64,000 nucleotides of DNA from CAZBUK01 sp964495085. Lineage in GTDB: Bacteria; Bacteroidota; Ignavibacteria; T3Sed10-11. Location: the NCBI GenBank assembly GCA_964495085.1, contig CAZBUK010000009.1, forward strand, positions 1 through 64,000, read 5' to 3'. A program made the position numbers and the translations under genes. The stretch's first letter is position 1. Each line of letters opens with the position of its first letter. This document shows, one piece after another, positions 43,146 to 51,434 of this stretch. The notes under the pieces were generated by a model. It did not search any database and was not told the DNA's origin. It saw nothing but the letters and a program-made list of their open reading frames with translations.

Positions 43146-44590
43146 ATAAAACGGACAGAGTTAGAAAACGCAGCATCAGACTGCGCCTCCCCGGGGATCC
43201 TCTCCTCCAGGTCTTGAGCGACCTGTCGCGCGATTTACAAACTCCCCTCTACCTCGTCGGGGGATACGTACGCGACCTCCTGCTTCACCGCGAAGTAAAA
43301 GACATCGACATCATGGCGGCCGGAAGCGGTATCGCAGCTGCACGGGCGTTCGCCGAAAAAATCGGAGCGAGGAACGTCGTCACGTACGAGAAATTCGGCA
43401 CCGCAATGGTAAAGTCGGACGACCGCATGATAGAATTCGTCGGCGCACGTAAAGAAAAATATCTCACGCAAACACGCAGACCTCAGGTGGAGTCCGCAAC
43501 CGTTGACGAGGATCTCTCGCGCAGAGATTTTACCGTTAATGCGATCGCGGTAGCCCTGCATCCCGAAGAATACGGAAAACTGCTCGACCCCTTCAACGGG
43601 AGAGCCGACCTGAAGCGGAAACTGCTGCGGACACCGCTCGATCCCGACGAAACCTTCGACGACGATCCGCTTCGTATGATGCGCGCGATACGCTTCGCAG
43701 CGCAATTGGGATTTTCTATCGAGAAGCATACCTACGAGGGAATCAGGCGGAACCGGGACCGGATCGGCATCGTATCTCAGGAGCGTATCACCGACGAACT
43801 GATGAAGATTCTAGCCTCGGAGAAACCCTCGATCGGTCTATCGGCAATGTTCGATACGGGCTTGCTGCATATCGTCTTTCCGGAGCTTGCTTCGCTGAAA
43901 GGCGTCGACCAGACCTACGAGCACCACCACAAGGATGTGTTCAACCACACGCTCGAGGTCGTAGACAACATCTCCCCCGATACCGGCGACATCTCCCTCC
44001 GGATCGCAGCGCTGCTGCATGATATCGCAAAACCGAAGACGAAGCAATATCATCCGAAACAAGGCTGGACATTTCACGGCCATGAGGAGCTGGGGGCGCG
44101 AATGGTTAAATCGATCTTCAGGAAGCTGAAGCTTCCGTCCGAGCGTATACAGTATATCGAGTCGCTGATCAGCCTGCATCTCCGGCCCATGGCGCTCGTC
44201 GATGAAGGCGTCACCGATTCTGCCGTCAGGCGGCTCCTCTTCGAAGCAGGAGAGCATATCGACGACCTCATGAAACTCTGCAGAGCCGACATTACCTCGA
44301 AGAATCCCCGACGGGTGCGGCGCTATCTCAACAATTATAACCGGCTCATTCAGAGGATGAAGGAGGTTGAAGAGAAGGACAAACTCAGGAACTGGCAGCC
44401 TCCCGTCCGCGGCGACGAAATTATGCAGCGATTCGGCCTGTCGCCGGGCAAGCTGGTCGGACTGCTCAAGAAGTCCCTGGAAGACGCAATCCTCGACGGA
44501 GTCATACCGAATGAATACGATGCAGCGATAACATATTTAGATCAGGTGAAGGATAAAATTATACGTGAGTACGAAGCACGGAAAAAGTAA
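43136..44590 (+). CDS. CCA tRNA nucleotidyltransferase / poly(A) polymerase family protein with HD domain
   Basis: A 484-residue nucleotidyltransferase. The class II catalytic block reads YLVGGYVRDLLLHREVKDIDIMAAG, with DxD metal ligands, followed by VGARKEKY, the RRDFTVNAIAVAL block and DDPLRMMRAIRFAAQLGF. An HD domain at about 250-360 contains IAALLHDIAKPKTK and FHGHEELGARM. It adds CCA to tRNA or poly(A) to RNA: the family cannot always be split, but the HD-containing form is common for CCA-adding or repair enzymes. GTG 43136 overlaps the upstream gene by 10 bases, suggesting coupling. Confidence 0.93.
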   Translation: MAINKTDRVRKRSIRLRLPGDPLLQVLSDLSRDLQTPLYLVGGYVRDLLLHREVKDIDIMAAGSGIAAARAFAEKIGARNVVTYEKFGTAMVKSDDRMIEFVGARKEKYLTQTRRPQVESATVDEDLSRRDFTVNAIAVALHPEEYGKLLDPFNGRADLKRKLLRTPLDPDETFDDDPLRMMRAIRFAAQLGFSIEKHTYEGIRRNRDRIGIVSQERITDELMKILASEKPSIGLSAMFDTGLLHIVFPELASLKGVDQTYEHHHKDVFNHTLEVVDNISPDTGDISLRIAALLHDIAKPKTKQYHPKQGWTFHGHEELGARMVKSIFRKLKLPSERIQYIESLISLHLRPMALVDEGVTDSAVRRLLFEAGEHIDDLMKLCRADITSKNPRRVRRYLNNYNRLIQRMKEVEEKDKLRNWQPPVRGDEIMQRFGLSPGKLVGLLKKSLEDAILDGVIPNEYDAAITYLDQVKDKIIREYEARKK

Positions 44591-44619
44591 TGGTTCCGGA
44601 CCCGGCATTATGGTTTGCA

Positions 44620-46776
44620 TTAAAATATATGGCCGAAGTTGAAGTATATGCCGGTCGTCTCCCTGCCGGTTCCGACATCGACTCGCACCAGAAAGGTATC
44701 GAAATAATAACGTAAACCGAACGCGGGATTCCATTTCCAGCCGGCAGTGGTTATCTCTCTTCGAGTATTCACAACCCGCCCGGCGTCGATGCCGGCAATA
44801 CCGCCGATTCGTTTATAGATCGGGAAACGCAATTCCGCATTGATCAGCATAGACATCCGGTCGAGAAACCTGTCCTGCGAATACCCGCGCAGAGTATTCC
44901 CTCCCCCGAGCGGCAGAAGCACCTGAACCGGAAGATTCTTTCCGGTGACACCGGTAACGACCGAGCGAAGCGCGAGCGTGGTCGCCGGATGAAATAAATA
45001 TATATAGTGCTGAAGATTTAACCTCAGCCTGGTGAAGCTTACACTCCCGAAACCGGTCCCCGGTACAGATTCGAACTCCCCCTGCAGAACGGATCCACGG
45101 GAGGGATTGATAAAATTATTCCGGGAGTCGAAACGCAAGGTACCGAGCACGGAAACATACCGGACTGTCCCCGCACTTTCAGCCGTTGAGGAGCGCACAA
45201 GTCGACTCTCCTCCTCGAAATTGAAGTTCCTCACTGAGACGTATCGAAGTCCGACCTGCCCGACCAGACTTCGCAGGAATCCATGCCCGAACATAAGACC
45301 GGACTCGAACGGTTCGCGTGTATACGACTCCCGGTCGTCATACCGCGATGCATTCCCGATCCCAAAATAATTGTTCCGAATATATTTATCATAATCGACT
45401 ATCAGATCGAACGACACAGGATAGATCTTCCCCTGGCGAAGTTCGAAATCCGGGACCGAGAATACCAGACGATACCAACGTTCTCCCTTTGTGCTGTTGA
45501 ATGCAACCAGGTCGAGAGATTCACGCTTGCCCAACAGATTGAGTGCAAACGCTTTTGCGCCGTACCCGAAGCCGATATCGGTGTCGAACATCAATATCGG
45601 GAGAGGTTCGAATTTCTTTTTCGGTTCGCGGGGAAGCCGGTCCGACCGGTCGGGCGCTTCTGCGATTGCACCGGCGAATGATATCTCGGACAGCACACCG
45701 AAATGATCCGACGCCTGCAATCCGTCTACGTATTCATCGAGCACGATCCGGCTCCCGATAACGTCCGATTTTCTGAAGTGTGCGCTCAGAAAAATGTAGT
45801 CGATGCGTCTCGATACCGTATCGTATAGCGCTTTGGTATATTCCCAGCTATGATCCGGCAAATTTAAAACATCATCGCCGACGTTTATGTATAATCTGAT
45901 GTTATCGTTGCGGCGGTAGTCCCAGGTATACCCGGTGCTGCCAGCTGCTACTTCATAGGCATCGATGAACAGATCCCCCTCCGTTATAGATCGGATGGCG
46001 GAATCCTGCGGTGCGGCGTTAAAATCTCCTGCGAGAATAATCGGGAGATCCGGGGGCAGCGACCTGATCCTTTCCAGCAGCCGAATCGTCTCTTTCCGGT
46101 TCCGTTCGATCGATTCCTCCCATCGTTTCGGTAATAACGACTTTGTTTCTCCGGACGCTCCCGGCGGGAGGGTAAACTGCTCCGGACTCTGTACGGGAGC
46201 TGCGTGCAAGTGCGCGTTGACGAGCAGGATCGCCTTTCCCTTTACCGAAATCCTCCCTGCGAGGGCCAGCGTGGATTCGTTGAAATGCATAGATATATAG
46301 TCGCCGTGCAGTCCGAACATACCCGAGAGTTTCCAGGCATCGGCGAATTCGAGATTGAACTCCGGCCGTGCGAGAATGACCAGACCCTCTCTGAAATTTA
46401 CGGGAAAGCCGATCGGCCCGAATTTTAATCCCGCATTGACGACGTGGTGAACGGCGGTCATACCCAGGTCGCGAGAGAGGGAGCGCGTATATTGCCGGAT
46501 GCGGTTGGCTTCCTGGATGAATACGATATCCGGGTCAAGCGCCCGAATCTGGACTATGAGAGAAGCATAACGCCGCATACGGCGGTCTTCATCTTCATAC
46601 TCGCCGAACTTAAATACACCCAGATAGTCCAATCCGGACCAGGCATTTATCGTAAGAATCCGCAGCGTATCCCGGTCTTCCGTTTTTGATGATACGGCCA
46701 TCAGCGGTATAAGATACCCGATGATCAGAATGAGAGGGTACCTGAATGTATGAACGAAATGCCGGTATGAGCGCAT
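44620..46776 (-). CDS. Endonuclease/exonuclease/phosphatase domain fused to an Omp85-type outer-membrane barrel
   Basis: A 718-residue fusion. It has a hydrophobic signal segment (about 13-30). Residues about 38-370 form an EEP (DNase I-like) domain with a complete set of catalytic motifs: ILTINAWSGLDYLG, DIVFIQEANR (Glu), NAHLHAAP, ILAGDFNAAPQDSA (Asp/Asn), RIDYIFLS and ASDHFGVLSEI (Asp-His). A charged linker at about 375-390 follows. Residues about 392-718 are a beta-barrel of the bacterial surface-antigen/Omp85 type (TLRGYSQDRFLDRM, FPIYKRIGGIAG) ending in Phe (NFGHIF). No POTRA is seen. It should be a surface or periplasm-facing tethered nuclease, phosphodiesterase or sphingomyelinase-like enzyme. 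Confidence 0.88.
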   Translation of the reverse strand: MRSYRHFVHTFRYPLILIIGYLIPLMAVSSKTEDRDTLRILTINAWSGLDYLGVFKFGEYEDEDRRMRRYASLIVQIRALDPDIVFIQEANRIRQYTRSLSRDLGMTAVHHVVNAGLKFGPIGFPVNFREGLVILARPEFNLEFADAWKLSGMFGLHGDYISMHFNESTLALAGRISVKGKAILLVNAHLHAAPVQSPEQFTLPPGASGETKSLLPKRWEESIERNRKETIRLLERIRSLPPDLPIILAGDFNAAPQDSAIRSITEGDLFIDAYEVAAGSTGYTWDYRRNDNIRLYINVGDDVLNLPDHSWEYTKALYDTVSRRIDYIFLSAHFRKSDVIGSRIVLDEYVDGLQASDHFGVLSEISFAGAIAEAPDRSDRLPREPKKKFEPLPILMFDTDIGFGYGAKAFALNLLGKRESLDLVAFNSTKGERWYRLVFSVPDFELRQGKIYPVSFDLIVDYDKYIRNNYFGIGNASRYDDRESYTREPFESGLMFGHGFLRSLVGQVGLRYVSVRNFNFEEESRLVRSSTAESAGTVRYVSVLGTLRFDSRNNFINPSRGSVLQGEFESVPGTGFGSVSFTRLRLNLQHYIYLFHPATTLALRSVVTGVTGKNLPVQVLLPLGGGNTLRGYSQDRFLDRMSMLINAELRFPIYKRIGGIAGIDAGRVVNTRREITTAGWKWNPAFGLRYYFDTFLVRVDVGTGRETTGIYFNFGHIF

Positions 46777-46935
46777 CCTTACACACCTATGAAATTCTTT
46801 GGAGTGATAAAGTTATTCTCGTGATAAAGTAAGGATTTGCCTGCTCCGGTTTGTCACAGAATTGTAAAAAAACCGGGAGGCGAATGGAGGACGGATAATA
46901 CGGATCGGCGAGTGGGCAGGGTACCGGTGAAGCGA

Positions 46936-47616
46936 TTATTTGATAAATCTATACCCTGCAGTATGTACGGTAACAAGATGTTTCGGCTGCGAGGGATCGT
47001 CCTCGATTTTTTTGCGCAGGGATAGAATGTAGTTGTCTACCGTCCGAGTCGTGGGAAAAACATCGTAGCCCCATACGTCGTTGAGGAGGCTGTTCCGTGT
47101 AACGACTTCCCCTTCCCGCTGGGCAAAATATTTCAGAATCTCGAATTCCCTGGTTGAGAGATCCAGCGATTTGCCCCGTTTCTTTGCCTCCTGTTTTTTA
47201 AAGTTGATGAATACCTTTCCGAAGCTGAACTCTTCCAGTTCCTTTTTAATTTGTCCCTTCCGCCGCAGGAGCGCCTTAATCCGTGCATGCAGTTCGCGGA
47301 GGCTGAAGGGTTTGGTCACATAGTCGTCTGCGCCGAGCTCGAGTCCGACCACCTTATCCGTTTCGTGTTTTTTGCTTGTGAGCATGAGGATCGGCGTCTG
47401 AATCTCTTTGGTCCGTAATTCCCTGCATATATCCTGGCCGTTTTTCCCCGGAAGCATGATATCGAGGATGATCAGGTCGATATTTTCGCGTTGCGCCATG
47501 AGAAATCCTTTTTCGCCGTCGGAAACACTCAGGACCTCATAATTCTCCTGTTCGAGGGTATCCTTCAACCCTTTCAGGATCGCGGGGTCGTCTTCGATGA
47601 CGAGAATACGGGGCAT
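46936..47616 (-). CDS. OmpR/PhoB-family response regulator
   Basis: A 226-residue two-component regulator. The receiver domain has the acidic ILVIEDDPAIL, phosphoacceptor DLIILDIMLPGKNG, MLTSKK and DYVTKPFS. The C-terminal winged helix (FSFGKVFINFKKQEAKKRGKSLDLST, REFEILKYFAQREGEVVTRN and DNYILSLRKKIEDDP) binds DNA. It lies 36 bases downstream of the PDZ-containing kinase gene on the same strand and is most likely its partner. Target promoters are not visible here. Confidence 0.95.
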   Translation of the reverse strand: MPRILVIEDDPAILKGLKDTLEQENYEVLSVSDGEKGFLMAQRENIDLIILDIMLPGKNGQDICRELRTKEIQTPILMLTSKKHETDKVVGLELGADDYVTKPFSLRELHARIKALLRRKGQIKKELEEFSFGKVFINFKKQEAKKRGKSLDLSTREFEILKYFAQREGEVVTRNSLLNDVWGYDVFPTTRTVDNYILSLRKKIEDDPSQPKHLVTVHTAGYRFIK

Positions 47617-47652
47617 GATAGACCTCCTTATGGATACCGTCCGGGCATCGGG

Positions 47653-50157
47653 TCAGGATGCCGGGCGAAGAATTTTCCTGCGCCCTCGATTCCGGGCGCC
47701 GGTCCTGGGGAGCGTTATTTCGAACGTACTGCCTTTCCCGGGGTCGCTCGTGGCCGAGATCGTTCCGTTGTGCGCGGCCACGATGTGCTGCACGATCGCG
47801 AGTCCCAATCCCGCCCCGGCGACGTTCTGCGTGTCGTTGCCATGGCTCCTGTAATAAGGTTCGAAGATGTGCGGAAGATCTTCCTGCGGGATGCCGATGC
47901 CTCGGTCGCTGACCGATATATGGACGTTGCTTTTCCCCCGCCTGGTACTCACGGTAATCTCTTTTTTCGAGTTCGAATATTTTATCGAGTTCGAGAGCAG
48001 GTTCATGAACGCTTCTATGAGCGCATCGCCGTCTGCATGGATGAAGCTGTCCGTCCGCGCCAGCTTCAGTTTTAATTTGAAGCCGTTGATCGCCAGCTGA
48101 TATTTAAATAGCCGGAGGACGGAGCGGAGCACGGTATGCAGAGAGATCCGCTGAAACGTGTATTCCTTGACGCCCCGCTCGATCTTCGAATAATCCAGCA
48201 CGTTATCGATCAGTCTCGTGAGCCGTTCGCTCTCTCCCTCGATAATTTCGAGATAATCCTCCGCCTTCTTCGATGTATTCCTGCCGCGGGTGCGCAGCAG
48301 CTCGGCGAACATACGGATCGACGTGAGCGGCGTTTTCAGCTCATGGGAGACGCTTGACACGAAGTACGATTTCATCCGGTTGAGTTCGGCGAGACGCTGC
48401 GTCTCCGCACTCTTCAGTATCAGCCGTTCCTGCAGGACGATGCGTTCAAGCGCATATCGGCATTGATCGGAGATATGCATCAGGAGATCGACATCTTCAC
48501 GGCTGAACCGCACGCCCGCACGCTTTCTCCCGAGCAGGATGCAGCCGATGAGTCCGCCTTCACGGCGCACGATCGGTATCATAAGAACGATCTGCAGGTG
48601 CTGCGCGGGTACCGGATTGAGCGGCGTCGACTCAATGCCGGGCTCGATCGATTCGTCGGCGGCCGAAGGAATATTCGGGAGGACTGAGTTAAACAGACCG
48701 AGATGAAGGATTGCCTCCCGGTTGGGGTTTTCGAAATTCCTTCCCGAAGCAACGAAGAAGCCGTCCCCGCCGTCCCGCCGGACAACGAAAGCGATCCGTT
48801 CGACCTGCAGGAGTCCGTCGAGATGTCCGGCAACCGATTCCGCCAGCGAGGAGGTGTCGTAGCTGTTCGTGATAGCTCCGGTCAGCAGACGGACGGCTTC
48901 ATGGTAATTATATTGGGTCCGGAAAAACGACTTATCGACGAACACGATCACCCTGCGCCTGAGGGGTTCGAAAATGAGGGCGACGATGACCGCGGCGCCT
49001 GCGGATACGATCAGCGACGAGGAGACGGTCAGGGTGTCGAGCATCGCTGCGGCAGTTCCGATGAAGAGCACATAGACGGTCAGCAGCGTTGCAAGGACGA
49101 GCACGTAAACGGTCGTCCGCTTGAAGATGAGATCAATATTAAAGGTATGATATCTGATAATGGATATTCCGAATGTAATCGGAATGATGCTCATGATCAG
49201 GAGCAATGCCTCCTCGGTGATGAAGCCACCCGTAAACCAGACCGAGGGTACCTGCCAGAGGAGTACGTAGATTAGCGGTGCGACGGCAAGACCGAGCATG
49301 ATCCACCGCAATTTCCTCCGCTCGAACTCTTCCCTCGCGGTCCGGTAGGAATGGATCACATTGAGAACGCCTCCGAGCAGGCAGACGGAAAAGAATATCC
49401 TCGATCCGACGAAGACCGACAGGTAAAATTCCATCCAGGCATGCGAGAACGGATCCGTTGCGTTGACGAACGCGATCGACATGAGGATCGTTATGACCGA
49501 GGCTGTACCGTAGAGCAGAACGGGTACGTACTGTTTTTCCTGCAGTTTATCGCGCGGGAATATAAAAGTGAAATGAAGAAACAGCGCCGGCGTGAATGTA
49601 TAGACCGTCGAAAATAATATTCTGAGACCGATGCCGATACCGAAGGGTTCGATGGCGTAGTTTCCCCACGTCATCATGATTATTCCCGCCACGCATATCG
49701 ACGCCCAGTGAAAGATGCGCGCTCCGCGCTCCCGGGGCCGGCGAATCAACACGAACACGCCGATCGCAAAGAACAGACTCCCCACGGAGAGCATAATGAC
49801 CATGTAGGCGGTTGAGTAGTACGGAAGCAGTTGTATCCCGCCGGAAACGATCTCCCCAGCCCGCGATACCGTCACTTCGACCGTATCGCCGATGTGCAGC
49901 CCGTCCAGTATGAACTCGACCTCCTCGTGATGCCTGACGCTGTGGCCGTTCACCGCGAGAAATATGTCGCCCGGCAGCAGCTCCATCCCTTCCGCACGTT
50001 CCAGCACTTTTTGCACTATGAGTTGTTCACCGGTTCGGGTGAACGATACGCCCACCATTGCTTTTTCCATGACATGATACGCGCCGATGAGGAAGAGCAG
50101 GATGAGGATAGAGTCAATAATCAAAACATGGGTAAGTCGAGGGGACATGTTTTTCAT
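47653..50157 (-). CDS. Polytopic sensor histidine kinase with PDZ and GAF domains
   Basis: A large kinase of about 834 residues from ATG 50157. After a first membrane helix comes a PDZ-like domain (about 45-100: VLERAEGMELLPGDIFLAVNGHSV in part, then HIGDTVEVTVSRAG). A run of about nine to ten membrane helices (about 110-380) follows, then a GAF-like domain (about 440-590), a HisKA domain with FVSSVSHELKTPLTSIRMFAELL, and an HATPase with LLSNSIKYSNSKKEITVS, DRGIGIPQEDLPHIF and GAGLGLAIVQHIV. The PDZ domain may bind the C-termini of misfolded outer-membrane proteins, as in envelope-stress sensing. The partner regulator follows immediately. Confidence 0.9.
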   Translation of the reverse strand: MKNMSPRLTHVLIIDSILILLFLIGAYHVMEKAMVGVSFTRTGEQLIVQKVLERAEGMELLPGDIFLAVNGHSVRHHEEVEFILDGLHIGDTVEVTVSRAGEIVSGGIQLLPYYSTAYMVIMLSVGSLFFAIGVFVLIRRPRERGARIFHWASICVAGIIMMTWGNYAIEPFGIGIGLRILFSTVYTFTPALFLHFTFIFPRDKLQEKQYVPVLLYGTASVITILMSIAFVNATDPFSHAWMEFYLSVFVGSRIFFSVCLLGGVLNVIHSYRTAREEFERRKLRWIMLGLAVAPLIYVLLWQVPSVWFTGGFITEEALLLIMSIIPITFGISIIRYHTFNIDLIFKRTTVYVLVLATLLTVYVLFIGTAAAMLDTLTVSSSLIVSAGAAVIVALIFEPLRRRVIVFVDKSFFRTQYNYHEAVRLLTGAITNSYDTSSLAESVAGHLDGLLQVERIAFVVRRDGGDGFFVASGRNFENPNREAILHLGLFNSVLPNIPSAADESIEPGIESTPLNPVPAQHLQIVLMIPIVRREGGLIGCILLGRKRAGVRFSREDVDLLMHISDQCRYALERIVLQERLILKSAETQRLAELNRMKSYFVSSVSHELKTPLTSIRMFAELLRTRGRNTSKKAEDYLEIIEGESERLTRLIDNVLDYSKIERGVKEYTFQRISLHTVLRSVLRLFKYQLAINGFKLKLKLARTDSFIHADGDALIEAFMNLLSNSIKYSNSKKEITVSTRRGKSNVHISVSDRGIGIPQEDLPHIFEPYYRSHGNDTQNVAGAGLGLAIVQHIVAAHNGTISATSDPGKGSTFEITLPRTGARNRGRRKILRPAS

Positions 50158-50344
50158 ACGACCGAAAGATTGTGAGCGGAGCTGATGACAGGAAAATATG
50201 TAATATTTCGGAAATGTCAAATCTGAAACGAGTTATATTCTCCGCCAGCTCATCCGCAGTCCCTCCGGCATACCGGCCGCGGAGGGATCCCGCCTCCGGG
50301 CTTCTCTGCACGGTAAAGAAACCGGTGTTTTGCCGCATCCCTAC

Positions 50345-50373
50345 TTGACACACATAGAATTATACCATATATT
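50345..50373 (+). promoter_or_regulatory. Promoter of the PolB operon
   Basis: TTGACA (50345-50350), 17 bases, TATATT (50368-50373). The LexA-type palindrome overlaps the -10 element. The start codon of the first gene is at 50410. Confidence 0.75.
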
Positions 50374-50383
50374 ATTACGGTAT
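50362..50383 (+). promoter_or_regulatory. LexA-type operator of the PolB operon
   Basis: ATACCATA-n6-TACGGTAT: same 22-bp layout as the lexA operator, with one mismatch in the left arm. It is 27 bases upstream of the first start codon and overlaps the promoter's -10, so SOS regulation is likely. Confidence 0.75.
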
Positions 50384-50409
50384 ATTATTATACGCCATAT
50401 AGGACCCTT

Positions 50410-51078
50410 ATGAGCGGAAATGACCGTAAAACTGCGCAAACACAACCGACAGAGCAGCGGGTTCGCGGGCTGGAGTGCCGGCCGGGGAGCATCAATCTCC
50501 TGTACGGGCCGAAACCGATATTTCATCTTGTGCATGGAGTTGCGGGCGAACAGCTGCTGCAAGGCCGGGAGGTTGTCGTGGTCGACGGCGCGAACAGATT
50601 CTCGCCCCACCACATCGCGACGATAGCGCGCAGGCACCGGGTCGATCCCGAGCTGTTTCTGGAGCGCATTGTGATCTCACGCGCATTCACCTGCTATCAG
50701 ATGGAGTCGGCCGTCACGGAGCGCGCGCCGGATTTCATGGAGAAGCGGCGCTCTTCCCTGCTGATCGTTCTCGGTCCGCTCGATCTTTTTTACGATGAGC
50801 AGGCGTCGATGCGGGACGTACACCGCGGCCTCCAGCATATGCTCGACACGCTCGATGCGCTGCGGAGGAAAGGGACCGCTGTCCTGCTTGCATCGCAGCG
50901 GGTGCAAGCGCCTCGCGGCAGGGGACATCTCTTCTCGAGCCTGAAAACAAACGCGGATATAGTGTACCGTCTCGATATCGGGGACAGGCGCTTCGCGCTG
51001 CTCATAGAAAAGAACGCCCGGCAGATCCGGCGCCCGGAATCCCCGGTTCAGAATCAGGCGCTCGCCGCCGCCGTTTGA
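50410..51078 (+). CDS. RadA/RecA-fold protein lacking Walker motifs (first gene of the PolB operon)
   Basis: A 222-residue protein. The middle resembles archaeal RadA/Rad51: REVVVVDGANRFSPHHIATIARRHRVDP followed by ERIVISRAFTCYQM corresponds to the region after Walker A with the EGTFRPERI-type and vaRAyn-type blocks. The expected Walker A position reads YGPKPIFHLVHGVAGE, with no GKT. The Walker B position reads LLIVLGPLDLFYDE, with no Asp-Ser pair. ATP hydrolysis is therefore unlikely. AGGA lies 6 bases before ATG 50410. A structural or accessory role with the polymerase is inferred from the operon, comparable in layout to ImuA in the imuA-imuB-dnaE2 cassette. Confidence 0.72.
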   Translation: MSGNDRKTAQTQPTEQRVRGLECRPGSINLLYGPKPIFHLVHGVAGEQLLQGREVVVVDGANRFSPHHIATIARRHRVDPELFLERIVISRAFTCYQMESAVTERAPDFMEKRRSSLLIVLGPLDLFYDEQASMRDVHRGLQHMLDTLDALRRKGTAVLLASQRVQAPRGRGHLFSSLKTNADIVYRLDIGDRRFALLIEKNARQIRRPESPVQNQALAAAV

Positions 51079-51135
51079 ATTTCCGGCAGGCACGACAGAA
51101 ACTCACACACGATACCACGGGAAAGGAGTAAGGAC

Positions 51136-51408
51136 ATGGGACGCACCGTACCGACCTTCACGCAGGTCATTCAAAAGGAGATCGAGTCCTGGTCGAAATT
51201 CCGGCGCGGGCTGCGGCGGGAGGACCAGGAGCTGTTCGACGATATGTTCCGCGCGCCGCGCATACATCTCGCCGCATCGACATACACGATGCGCATCATT
51301 CCGTTTGAAAGCGTTGCAATGGCAATTATGCTGGAACAGCGGAAGGAGATACGCGAGCTAACGGAGCGCTTGAAAAAACTCGAAGCGCAGCTGGAGGCCG
51401 GAACCTGA
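51136..51408 (+). CDS. Small coiled-coil protein in the PolB operon (90 aa)
   Basis: A 90-residue, mostly helical protein with a charged N-terminal helical part (TQVIQKEIESWSKFRRGLRREDQELFD) and a C-terminal coiled coil (MLEQRKEIRELTERLKKLEAQLE). GGAAAGGAG precedes ATG 51136. The MGRTVPTF...EIESWSKFRRGLRREDQ pattern recalls small proteins of haloarchaea that begin MGRTNPTY, but I cannot confirm homology. It lies between the RadA-like gene and the polymerase gene and may bridge the two. Function unknown. Confidence 0.7.
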   Translation: MGRTVPTFTQVIQKEIESWSKFRRGLRREDQELFDDMFRAPRIHLAASTYTMRIIPFESVAMAIMLEQRKEIRELTERLKKLEAQLEAGT

Positions 51409-51434
51409 AAACGCGAAGATCGGTAACCGGCTGG

